Below, piece after piece: positions 1 to 7,722 of a stretch of DNA of 35,669 nt. The position numbers were made by a program, and so were the translations under genes. Numbering within the stretch: the first letter of the stretch is position 1; every line of letters begins with the position of its first letter. The notes beneath the pieces were generated by a model. It had not been told where the DNA came from. It saw only the letters and a program-made list of their open reading frames with translations, and made no database searches. Location of the stretch: NCBI GenBank assembly GCA_035294465.1, contig DATGKW010000048.1, positions 1-35,669 on the forward strand. The letters run 5' to 3'. The stretch comes from Paraktedonobacter sp035294465. GTDB taxonomy: Bacteria > Chloroflexota > Ktedonobacteria > Ktedonobacterales > Ktedonobacteraceae.

Positions 1-1181
1 GCAACTATCGTCTGTACTGGTTTGGCCAGATGATTTCGCTGATGGGCACTTATATGCAGAGCATTGGGCAAGGCTGGCTGGTGCTGGAATTGACTCGTAG
101 CGGCTGGCAGCTTGGCCTGGTGAGCGCGCTGCAATATGGGCCAGTGCTGCTCTTCTCACTTTTCGGAGGAGTTTTTGCTGATCGCTGGCCCAAGCGGCGC
201 GTTTTGCTCGTTACCCGTTCAATAGAGATGATCCAGGCTTTTCTTCTCTGGGAGCTGACAGCTACCGGCGTTGTCCAGCTCTGGCATATCTACATCCTGG
301 CATTGCTGCTGGGGCTGATGAGCAGCCTGGACCAGCCGGCCAGCTCGGCCTTTGTCGTCGAGATGGTTGGACGCGAGGACCTGCCCAATGCTGTTGCCCT
401 GAATTCCTCGTTGACCAATCTGGCGCGCGTTGTGGGTCCTGGCCTCGGGGGAATCATCATTGCCGCCGGTGGTGTGGCCGTGCTCTTTCTGCTCAACGCG
501 CTCAGCTTTATCGTGGTCATTGTGGGTTTGACGTTTATCAATGGTCGCGAACTGTACGCCCAGGCGCTTCAGGGTGAGCGACGGAAGACCTGGCAAAGCT
601 TGCGCGAAGGCGTAGATTATGTCCGGCAAACGCCTGCAATTGTTCTGGTAATCCTCGTCGTAGGTCTGGTGCTGCTGTTTGGCGAGAATTTCAATGTCGT
701 GCTTCCTCTCTTCGCTACAGACGTGCTGCATAGAGGAGCGACAGGCTTTGGCTTTCTCTCTGCCGCGTTGGGCGCAGGATCGTTCATCTCGGCGCTGTGG
801 CTGGCCTGGAGCAATCTGCGGCCAACAGTCCGCCGCGTACTGATCGGCACGCTGGTCTATAGTATCCTGGTGGCGGCTTTTGCGCTCTCATACACGTATC
901 TCCTATCCTTGATGCTCATCGTGAGCATTGGCGTGACCGAAGCCATCTTTGGCGCGCTGGCTATTACTCTCCTGCAAACGATCACTCCGGATCACCTGCG
1001 TGGGCGCGTCGTGAGCGTATATATTTTCTTCTTTACCGGAAGCCTTCCCCTGGGGTCCTTGCTAACCGGCTGGCTGGTTAACCTCTGCGGAGCCTCTGTC
1101 GGCCTGCTTATCTGCGCTCTTCTCTGCCTGGGAGTTGTAGGTGCCGGATGGATGTGGCGGCAAGTGGCAGAACGAAGTTGA
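1..1181 (+). CDS. MFS transporter, EntS-like drug/siderophore exporter family (5' end outside window)
   Basis: The reading frame is already open at base 3 (reading NYRLYWFGQMISLMG), so the true start lies upstream and the coding region is partial. The visible ~393 residues form about eleven hydrophobic segments. The motif GGVFADRWPKRRVLL between early helices matches the MFS motif A (GxxxDRxGRR/K). The opening FGQMISLMGTYMQSIGQGWLV is typical of the MFS_3/EntS branch of putative exporters. These are inner-membrane proton-driven exporters, but the substrate cannot be read from sequence. It ends 236 bp before the next gene in the same direction, so cotranscription is possible but not shown. Family assignment is secure; the specific role is unknown. 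Confidence 0.9.
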   Translation, partial: NYRLYWFGQMISLMGTYMQSIGQGWLVLELTRSGWQLGLVSALQYGPVLLFSLFGGVFADRWPKRRVLLVTRSIEMIQAFLLWELTATGVVQLWHIYILALLLGLMSSLDQPASSAFVVEMVGREDLPNAVALNSSLTNLARVVGPGLGGIIIAAGGVAVLFLLNALSFIVVIVGLTFINGRELYAQALQGERRKTWQSLREGVDYVRQTPAIVLVILVVGLVLLFGENFNVVLPLFATDVLHRGATGFGFLSAALGAGSFISALWLAWSNLRPTVRRVLIGTLVYSILVAAFALSYTYLLSLMLIVSIGVTEAIFGALAITLLQTITPDHLRGRVVSVYIFFFTGSLPLGSLLTGWLVNLCGASVGLLICALLCLGVVGAGWMWRQVAERS

Positions 1182-1417
1182 GGGATTTCTCTTCGCTCCC
1201 TTGCTGCTCAGGTTTCACGCATAGTAGACCTTCTTTACTATTTGGGGAGAATCAGTTATCCTCTTATTGATCGCGCGTCATTCTATCTGGACGTAAACAG
1301 GCAGGCTATGAAAGCCAGAGATTTGAAGAACACTTCAGCTTTCCTGTGATAAAAGCGCGATGTGAGACCACTGCGACTTTTCGGCAATGGAGCGCAGACG
1401 AAAGGAGTTTCGCACAC

Positions 1418-2938
1418 ATGGCTCAACGTGATGTAGTCGTCTATCAAGGTAATGGACCCAGAAAAAAGTCCGTTAGTCTCTCCCTCCGCCTCTCTCTCTG
1501 GTTGATCCTGGCGGCGACCGCACCGCTTTTGATCGTCCTTGTAACTAATGAGATTCAGACGCGCGCCACGCTCATTGATCAAGCCGATAAAACGTTGCAA
1601 ACTGATGCGCAAACTCACGCTCAGCTCATTCAGAACTATTTAACTGGAAAAATGCTTGAGGCGAGAACGCTGGATAACACGCCAGTTGTTCAGCAGTATT
1701 TCACCGATCACGATCAAACGGCTTTACAAACGCTGCTCAAGAACGGATTAGCAATTAATAAGTCAAATGATCCGGATATCATCCTGACAACCCACTTCAC
1801 ACTCCAGGGGCAATATCTCTTCCACTACTCTATTTACGGCTTCAAGCCTGAACCCATTGGCAAATCTTTGCTTCCGCCAGAGGATCTGCAAGCCGTGCTG
1901 CATTCAAAGACCGGCCAGTATGTTTCCGATGTATATTATGATCCAGAAGCGAAACAGTCTGTCATCGACATATACACGGTAGTCTTTTCACCCACACTCA
2001 AGCCTCTGGGGATTATCCGGTCTACTCTCTCGATGAACTACATCTGGAGCATTGTCAATAGCGAGAAAGGGGCGAACGGCAGCGGAAGTTACGCCTTCAT
2101 TCTCGATGAGAACGGCATACGTATTGTTGATCCCAATCAGCAACAACTCTTTACCTCCGTTGCCCCGCTCAGTTCGCAGGCGCAGCAGCTCATTATAAGC
2201 GAGCAGCGCTATGGAACACAGGATGGCGCTCCTGTTGTGTCCGATAACGTACTCGCTGGTGTGCTAAACAATCAGCAGTCGCCGGTGGTCTTTTCAGATA
2301 CGCCTGCCGGAGCAAGCGAGGCGTATCAAGTTACCTGGCAGCGTTTCTCGAATGTTCCCTGGACCTATTTTGTCCTGACTCCGCAAAGTTCCATCTACGT
2401 GGTCGCGAATCAGCAGCTTTTAACTACGCTCCTGATCGCTCTCTTTGTTCTCATTCCTGCCGCGCTTCTAGGTTGGATGGTAGGAAATAGCATTGCGTAT
2501 CCTATCTCGCGCTCTGTAGAATCCCTGTTGAGCAGCAACCGTATGTTGAACCAGCTTTCCGAAAGCGAGAAGAAGACAGCCTCGGAGCAACTCTGGATGC
2601 TGGATGCCTCGGAAGCCGGTCTCAAGTCGATTCAATACTATACCAACGCCTCGCGCAAGGCAGCGTATCAGCTCAATGCGGTTGGCACCGATCTGCTCGC
2701 GCGGCCTGAACGAGATAAGCAACTGATCTTGAACGGCGTCGCGCAGATGGTAGAGATTGGACGATATTTTGGGCAAGCTGTTACGCACCAGGAAGAGTGT
2801 AATAGAAAAGTGGCAGCAGCAATGAAAGCAACCAATGAGGTTGCCAGACAGATTGAGTCGAGCGCTCAAGCAGTCAATGGGGCAACAAGTGTGCTGGATG
2901 AGGTAGTCAACCAGCTTCGCCGGGTCACGGGCCGCTAG
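1418..2938 (+). CDS. Membrane Cache-domain sensor with a truncated, non-catalytic cytoplasmic tail
   Basis: The start was set at ATG 1418 because AAAGGAG at 1401-1407 is correctly spaced; an in-frame ATG at 1346 has no ribosome site. The 506-residue protein has a short basic N-terminus, a first membrane helix at about residues 24-46, and a ~300-residue extracytoplasmic region with the look of a double Cache ligand-binding domain. A second helix (about 333-357) leads into a HAMP-like segment (IAYPISRSVESLL). The remaining ~130 residues are helical and Gln/Ala-rich. They contain no methyl-accepting signalling hairpin, HisKA, GGDEF or kinase motif. It therefore looks like a receptor that must signal through a partner. 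The next genes encode a soluble GAF histidine kinase and its regulator, which makes them candidate partners by position only. Ligand unknown. Confidence 0.75.
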   Translation: MAQRDVVVYQGNGPRKKSVSLSLRLSLWLILAATAPLLIVLVTNEIQTRATLIDQADKTLQTDAQTHAQLIQNYLTGKMLEARTLDNTPVVQQYFTDHDQTALQTLLKNGLAINKSNDPDIILTTHFTLQGQYLFHYSIYGFKPEPIGKSLLPPEDLQAVLHSKTGQYVSDVYYDPEAKQSVIDIYTVVFSPTLKPLGIIRSTLSMNYIWSIVNSEKGANGSGSYAFILDENGIRIVDPNQQQLFTSVAPLSSQAQQLIISEQRYGTQDGAPVVSDNVLAGVLNNQQSPVVFSDTPAGASEAYQVTWQRFSNVPWTYFVLTPQSSIYVVANQQLLTTLLIALFVLIPAALLGWMVGNSIAYPISRSVESLLSSNRMLNQLSESEKKTASEQLWMLDASEAGLKSIQYYTNASRKAAYQLNAVGTDLLARPERDKQLILNGVAQMVEIGRYFGQAVTHQEECNRKVAAAMKATNEVARQIESSAQAVNGATSVLDEVVNQLRRVTGR

Positions 2939-3126
2939 AGAGACAATATGAAATTTGTGAAGAAAGTGCATATTTCCTGTGTATGAATGGGGCATTGCAG
3001 GCAAGCAGCGTCGTTCCCTTTCGTTCAGTACTCTTCAACCGGAATTGATAGAGACAGCAGGTAAGTGTGATATACTCTGAGCGAAACACCGTTGTCCACA
3101 CATTCTAGTCGAAGCGTGTTTTTGCA

Positions 3127-4479
3127 ATGACGCAGACAATCGATGAGAGCCGCGCGGCGCTGATCGCACACCTGCAACAACAGACCGAAGAGCTGGCAGA
3201 ACTGAACAAAATCGCTATAGCTCTGACCTCAGAGTTCGACCTGCCGCGCCTGCTGCAGATGATGACGGATGCCGCTCGCAGGTTGACAGCAGCCGAGTAC
3301 GCGACGTTCTTTCTTATTCCTGAGATTACTGGTGATGAGACTTCTGGCAGGAAAGGAGTCTTTACTCTGGCCGCAATCTCCGGGGCGAACGAGCGCATTG
3401 CCGCGCACTTTCGTCGCCTGGGGCCGGTCGAAGGACTGGGCTTACTGGAACCGGTCTTCTGGGGCGACGCGTCGATTCTCTCGGACGATGTACTCAATGA
3501 TCCGCGCTATATCGGCGTGCCGAGGGGCCATATTCCCGTGCGCAGTTTCCTGGGTGTGCGCCTGCGTTCGCGCGAGGGCACGCCGTTGGGCGCGTTCTTG
3601 ATCGGCGATACACAACCTGGCAAGTTCACCACGCGCCATTTTGAACTGGTCGAGGCGATGGGCGCGCAGGCCGCTGTAGCCATCCACAACGCGCAGCTGG
3701 TCGAGCGCGAGCGGCGCGTGATGGAAGAGTACGCCGCGCAACTAGAGAACGAGGTGCGCGAACGTACTGCCGAACTGGAACGTCGCAATGCCGAACTAGG
3801 CCGCTTTGCCACCGATCTCCAACAGCTTCACCACGAACTGACCGAGGTGCAGAAGCGGCAAATGCTGGCGGAGGAGCGCAGCCGCATTGCCCAGGAGTTG
3901 CACGACCGCGTCCAGCAGACGCTCTTCACGATGGGCCTGAAGGCCGATTGGATACGTGAGCAGCTAGCAAACGACTCGCCGCTCCTCCCGGCAGTTCAAG
4001 CCATTAAACGTCTGGCCTCGCTTGGCACAGCGCAGGTGCGCGACGCCATCTTCGCTCTTTCCAGCGCCGAACTTGCCGAGGACGGGCTGGTAAAGATGTT
4101 GCAATCCCTGATTCGTGACCTGCGCGAAACCTCCACGATTGAAGCCGATCTTGTGATTGCCGAGTGGGCCAGTGCGCCTCCAGCCCGTGTCGAGCAAACG
4201 CTGCTCACCGTCGCGCAGGAAGCGTTGCTCAACGTGCGCAGGCACTCGGGGGCTACTGCCGTGATCGTCACGGTCCAGGTCACACGCGAGCAGGCTGTGC
4301 TGGTTGTGCAGGACAACGGCAGCGGCATTGCTCTGCCAACCTTGCAAGACTACGCCAGCAACGGTTTCCATCTCGGCCTCAAGGGGATGTACCAGCGCAT
4401 TCGCGAACTGGGCGGCCAGTTTCTGCTGGCCAATGGTGAGGAAGGCGGCCTGGTTGTAAAGGCGGTTGTCCCGCTATGA
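3127..4479 (+). CDS. GAF-domain sensor histidine kinase, NarL/DesK-type (HisKA_3)
   Basis: This 450-residue protein has no membrane helix. Residues ~25-192 form a GAF domain (DLPRLLQMMTDAARRLTAAEY through AVAIHNAQL). A coiled coil follows at about 193-248, then a HisKA_3 dimerisation domain with phospho-acceptor His259 in RIAQELHDRVQQTL. The C-terminal HATPase domain shows the N box (EALLNVRRHS, 365-374), DNGSG (396-400) and the glycine-rich LGLKGM region. It should autophosphorylate and pass phosphate to the regulator encoded immediately downstream, whose start codon overlaps its stop (ATGA). No Shine-Dalgarno sequence is visible before ATG 3127. The GAF ligand is unknown; the upstream Cache protein may supply the membrane input. 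Confidence 0.93.
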   Translation: MTQTIDESRAALIAHLQQQTEELAELNKIAIALTSEFDLPRLLQMMTDAARRLTAAEYATFFLIPEITGDETSGRKGVFTLAAISGANERIAAHFRRLGPVEGLGLLEPVFWGDASILSDDVLNDPRYIGVPRGHIPVRSFLGVRLRSREGTPLGAFLIGDTQPGKFTTRHFELVEAMGAQAAVAIHNAQLVERERRVMEEYAAQLENEVRERTAELERRNAELGRFATDLQQLHHELTEVQKRQMLAEERSRIAQELHDRVQQTLFTMGLKADWIREQLANDSPLLPAVQAIKRLASLGTAQVRDAIFALSSAELAEDGLVKMLQSLIRDLRETSTIEADLVIAEWASAPPARVEQTLLTVAQEALLNVRRHSGATAVIVTVQVTREQAVLVVQDNGSGIALPTLQDYASNGFHLGLKGMYQRIRELGGQFLLANGEEGGLVVKAVVPL

Positions 4480-5117
4480 TTCGCCTGTTGATTGTCGACG
4501 ACCACGAAATGGTGCGCGAGGGACTCAAAGCCATCCTCGTCGCCGAACCAGATTTTAGTATCGTCGGAGATGCTGCCAACGCCGAGCAGGCGCTTGAGCT
4601 GATCGAACGCTTGAAGCCCGATGTGGCGCTGGTGGATATTCGCCTGCCCGGCACCAATGGTATCGAACTCTGCCGCCTGGCCAGCGAGCGCTATCCAGGC
4701 ACCGCCGTAATCATTCTCACCACCTTCACCGATGAGAATCTGGTCGCGCAGTGCATCCAGGCAGGCGCACGCGGCTTCATCGTCAAGGATGTCGAGCGTT
4801 TTGATCTCAAGCGTTCCATTCGGGCTGTCGCACGCGGTGAGGCTGCCATCGACACCAGGGTTGCCGCTGCGATGCTGGCTCAACTGCGTCGCGGCCCATC
4901 AGCTGCCGAACCATCCCCGCCAGCCGATTCGCTCAGTTCGCAACAGCTTGTTATCCTGCGGCTCGTCGCCCAGGGTCTCTCCAGCCGCGAAATTGCCACG
5001 CAGCTCTATCTAAGCGAGAATACCGTCAAGGGATATGTGCAGGAAATCTTGCACCGGCTGGGCGTGAAGAATCGAACTGAGGCGGTCATGGTCGCAGTGA
5101 AGCATGGGTGGTTATAG
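4476..5117 (+). CDS. NarL/LuxR-family response regulator
   Basis: The 213-residue protein has a receiver domain (1-~120) with the acidic pair Asp8/Asp9, phospho-acceptor Asp54 in ALVDIRLPG, Thr82/83 and Lys104. A linker follows, then a LuxR-type helix-turn-helix at ~153-213 (SSREIATQLYLSENTVKGYV). Its ATG overlaps the TGA of the histidine kinase by four bases, so the two are almost certainly translated together and form a cognate pair. It is expected to bind DNA as a dimer after phosphorylation. The target genes cannot be deduced here; the upstream Cache sensor gene and the downstream phosphotransferase are positional candidates only. Confidence 0.95.
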   Translation: MIRLLIVDDHEMVREGLKAILVAEPDFSIVGDAANAEQALELIERLKPDVALVDIRLPGTNGIELCRLASERYPGTAVIILTTFTDENLVAQCIQAGARGFIVKDVERFDLKRSIRAVARGEAAIDTRVAAAMLAQLRRGPSAAEPSPPADSLSSQQLVILRLVAQGLSSREIATQLYLSENTVKGYVQEILHRLGVKNRTEAVMVAVKHGWL

Positions 5118-5157
5118 ATATCGCTCTGTTTGAAAAAGGCAGTGTAACCATGTACCT

Positions 5158-5165
5158 GGTATAGT
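5158..5165 (+). promoter_or_regulatory. Extended -10 element immediately before the phosphotransferase gene
   Basis: TGGTATAGT spans about 5157-5165 and fits an extended -10 (TGn plus a TATAAT-like hexamer). It ends four bases before ATG 5170, no Shine-Dalgarno sequence intervenes, and no well-placed -35 was found. If used, transcription would begin at or next to the start codon and give a leaderless or nearly leaderless mRNA. The spacing is slightly short for this, so it is tentative. Confidence 0.35.
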
Positions 5166-5169
5166 TGTT

Positions 5170-6129
5170 ATGAGCCACTCACCTTACTTGCAGCATGAAA
5201 ATGCACAACGGCGCGTCGAGTCTGTAGTGAGGCATCTGTTCCCCGCGCCGGATACGCGGGTAGAACGTGTCTGGTCGGGAATCTCTACCTATGTCTATCG
5301 TATTTTTTCCCAATGCCAGACGTATTATCTACGAATTTTGCCAGATACAAAGGAAGACTTTACGCCTGAAATTGCCGCGCTTACTCAACTACGTAAACAT
5401 CACATCAATGTGCCAGAAGTCATCTACTTTGAGCATCACAATGAGACACTGGGCCGGGCTATCATGGTTGAGGCGGAAATCAAAGGCAAAGCTCTGAGCC
5501 GTACCTCTTTGCCCAGAGAAGTCCTTGCAAGGGTTGTGGTAGAGGCGGGTCGCGACCTTGCTCGCGTCAATGCATTGACGGTTGACGGCTTCGGCTGGAT
5601 ACAATCTCAACAAATCGAGGAGGTTCCGTTGCGCGGCCGGTGGCCAACATTTCGTGCTTTTGCCCTGGAACACCGCAAGGCCGATCTGATCTATTTACGA
5701 AAGCATATCCTCAAACCCCATGAGAGTATGCTGCTAGAGCGCGTTCTCGAACGCTATGACTCCTGGTTAGACGTAGGACAGGGATATCTTGCTCATGGTG
5801 ACTTTGATTCAACGCATATCTTCCAGGATCGCGGGCGCTACGCCGGTATTATTGACTTCGGGGAGGTTCGCGGCGGCAATCGCTGGTACGACCTCGCGCA
5901 TTTTCGCATACGCGATGGGGCGCGGCCTCCTTACCGGCTCTTCCCGGCACTTGAACGCGGCTACAAAGATCTCGTATCTTTCCCTCCAAACTACGAGCCC
6001 CTCCTGCGTTTTACCAGCGTTCTGATTAACATACGCGCTCTCTCGCGAGCCTTTCAAACACGCTCTCCTGATTCATATATCTGGCGCCAGCTTGATATTT
6101 TGCGCGAAGATCTGGCCGCGCTTACTTGA
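5170..6129 (+). CDS. Aminoglycoside phosphotransferase (APH)-family kinase
   Basis: The 319-residue protein belongs to the APH/choline-kinase fold. The catalytic loop reads AHGDFDSTHIF (Brenner-type HGD motif, near residues 208-218). The metal-binding segment is IIDFGEVRGG, followed by WYDLAHFR. The N-lobe contains RILPDTKEDFTPEIAALTQL, matching the phosphate-anchoring and helix-C region. Typical family members read HGDLHxxN at the loop. The replacement by DFDSTH here, with His where Asn usually ligates Mg, suggests a specialised substrate. Members of this group phosphorylate antibiotics, sugars or small metabolites, and resistance cannot be claimed from sequence. It stands alone between the two-component genes and the cox operon. 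Confidence 0.8.
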   Translation: MSHSPYLQHENAQRRVESVVRHLFPAPDTRVERVWSGISTYVYRIFSQCQTYYLRILPDTKEDFTPEIAALTQLRKHHINVPEVIYFEHHNETLGRAIMVEAEIKGKALSRTSLPREVLARVVVEAGRDLARVNALTVDGFGWIQSQQIEEVPLRGRWPTFRAFALEHRKADLIYLRKHILKPHESMLLERVLERYDSWLDVGQGYLAHGDFDSTHIFQDRGRYAGIIDFGEVRGGNRWYDLAHFRIRDGARPPYRLFPALERGYKDLVSFPPNYEPLLRFTSVLINIRALSRAFQTRSPDSYIWRQLDILREDLAALT

Positions 6130-6145
6130 ACTCATCAGTGTACTA

Positions 6146-6161
6146 CCCTCCCTTTGGAGGG
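6146..6161 (+). terminator. Small hairpin after the phosphotransferase gene
   Basis: CCCTCC and GGAGGG form a perfect six-base-pair stem with a four-base loop, 17 bases after the upstream stop codon. No U-tract follows, so this is at best a weak terminator or an mRNA 3' end. Confidence 0.3.
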
Positions 6162-6327
6162 AAAGCACCCTACCAACGGAGGTAATCTTTACGTGCTTCT
6201 CTCGACTATACTTGTCAGCAGGTAGAGTGCATACTTTACCATGAACCTTTCCCCTATCGGTCTGGCATTATCGACGGCGAAGCGCAGTACATGCACCTGC
6301 GCGTCAATGAAGACTGGAGGTGATTCT

Positions 6328-7206
6328 TTGATTCCTGGTTCTTTCGACTACGTGACGGCCAAAAATGTGCCGGAGGCCATCGCTCTGCTGCAACAGTATG
6401 GCGATGACGCCAAGATCCTCGCCGGCGGTCACAGCCTGATTCCCATCCTTCGCTACCGCCTGGCATCTCCGGCGGTGCTGATCGACATCAACCGCATCAA
6501 CAGCCTGGAGTATATCCAGGAGACGGACGGCACGCTGCATATCGGCGCGCTGACCCGCGAGGCCGAACTGGATAGTTCGCCGCTGATCCGCGAGCGCTAT
6601 CCCATCCTCCACGATACCGCGAGAAACATTGCCGATCCCGTCGTGCGCAACTGGGCGACGGTGGGCGGCAATCTCGCACACGCCGATCCCGCTAACGATC
6701 ATCCCGCGACCATGCTGGCTCTGGGCGCTCTGCTGGTGGCTCAGGGACCAGGCGGCGAACGTTTTATCGCCGTGGACGAGTTCTTCGGAGATTCGCCTTT
6801 CGAGACTGCGCTCCAACCCGGCGAGCTGCTGACGGAAATTCGCGTCCCGGCTCCCAGTGAGCGCTCAGGCGGTGCCTATTTCAAGCTGGAGCGCAAGGTC
6901 GGTGACTACGCCATCGCGGGCGTTGCGGCCTATGTAAACCTGGATGCGAGCGGGAACGTGACCTACGTGGGAATCGGCCTGACTAATGTAGGACCGGCTC
7001 CGATCAAAGCGCGCGATGCAGAGCAATCTTTGCTAGGCAAGCCTCTGGACGAGAATACAATCCGCCGGGCCGCCGATCTGGCTGAAGCTGCATCTCGACC
7101 AACCAGCGATACGCGTGGACCGGCAGAGTATAAGCGTGCGATGGTGCATACGCTCTGCACGCGGGCGCTCAGGAAGGCTGGTGAACGCGCGAGAGGAGGA
7201 GCATAG
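6328..7206 (+). CDS. coxM: Carbon monoxide dehydrogenase medium (FAD-binding) subunit
   Basis: The start is placed at TTG 6328. A strong GGAGG lies at 6316-6320 with correct spacing, and the protein then begins MIPGSFDYVTAKN, matching CoxM N-termini. Upstream ATGs at 6241 and 6307 would add an unrelated tail. The 292-residue product has the molybdopterin-dehydrogenase FAD domain with AGGHSLIP (32-39) and TVGGNLAHADPAND (111-124), which hold the FAD diphosphate. A C-terminal CO_deh_flav_C domain follows. It passes electrons from the iron-sulfur subunit to quinone or another acceptor at the inner face of the membrane. It is first in the coxM-S-L order that is diagnostic of form I operons. Confidence 0.95.
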   Translation: MIPGSFDYVTAKNVPEAIALLQQYGDDAKILAGGHSLIPILRYRLASPAVLIDINRINSLEYIQETDGTLHIGALTREAELDSSPLIRERYPILHDTARNIADPVVRNWATVGGNLAHADPANDHPATMLALGALLVAQGPGGERFIAVDEFFGDSPFETALQPGELLTEIRVPAPSERSGGAYFKLERKVGDYAIAGVAAYVNLDASGNVTYVGIGLTNVGPAPIKARDAEQSLLGKPLDENTIRRAADLAEAASRPTSDTRGPAEYKRAMVHTLCTRALRKAGERARGGA

Positions 7207-7722
7207 ATGAGCAAGCATACCATCTCCGTCAAAATCAACGGAACGACCTACGAAGGCACGGTCGAGGCGCGCACGCTGCTCGTACACTGGCTGCGCGACG
7301 ATCTACATCTGACCGGCACGCATATCGGCTGCGATACTACATCCTGTGGAGCCTGCACAATTCTGGTTGATGGCAAGGCCACCAAGTCCTGCACCATGTT
7401 TGCCGTGCAGGCCGATGGGCGTGAACTGATGACCGTTGAGGGTCTGGAGCAGGGCGGCAAGCTGCATCCCTTACAGGAAGGCTTCCACGAATGCCACGCG
7501 TTACAATGCGGCTACTGCACTCCCGGCATGATGATGACCGGCCTGGCCCTCTTGCGCAGTAATCCCAATCCGGGCGAGGAAGAGATCCGCGTTGGCATCT
7601 CCGGCAACCTCTGTCGCTGCACCGGCTACGTTAATATTGTTAAGGCCATCAAGTACGCTGCGGAGAAGATGCGCGAGACCCAGCAGACGCCGGTTGCTAC
7701 CGGGGAAGGAGGAGGTGACTAA
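7207..7722 (+). CDS. coxS: Carbon monoxide dehydrogenase small (2x[2Fe-2S]) subunit
   Basis: The 171-residue protein starts right after the coxM stop, with GAGGAGG just upstream. The N-terminal plant-ferredoxin-like cluster is held by Cys42, Cys47, Cys50 and Cys62 (IGCDTTSCGACTILVDG). The C-terminal helical cluster is held by Cys101, Cys104, Cys136 and Cys138 (QCGYCTPGM and LCRCTGY). All eight cysteines of the xanthine-oxidase-type small subunit are present. It relays electrons from the Mo-Cu site of CoxL to FAD in CoxM. The tail after residue ~155 is short and polar. Its stop overlaps the coxL start by one base (TAATG), so translational coupling is expected. Confidence 0.96.
   Translation: MSKHTISVKINGTTYEGTVEARTLLVHWLRDDLHLTGTHIGCDTTSCGACTILVDGKATKSCTMFAVQADGRELMTVEGLEQGGKLHPLQEGFHECHALQCGYCTPGMMMTGLALLRSNPNPGEEEIRVGISGNLCRCTGYVNIVKAIKYAAEKMRETQQTPVATGEGGGD

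Noticed and set aside
1323..1353. Promoter TTGAAG...GATAAA before the Cache sensor
   Set aside because: Spacing is 19 bp with a weak -10; cannot be distinguished from background.
3045..3076. Promoter TTGATA...TATACT before the histidine kinase
   Set aside because: The spacer is 20 bp, too long for a standard promoter, and no MerR-type dyad fills it.
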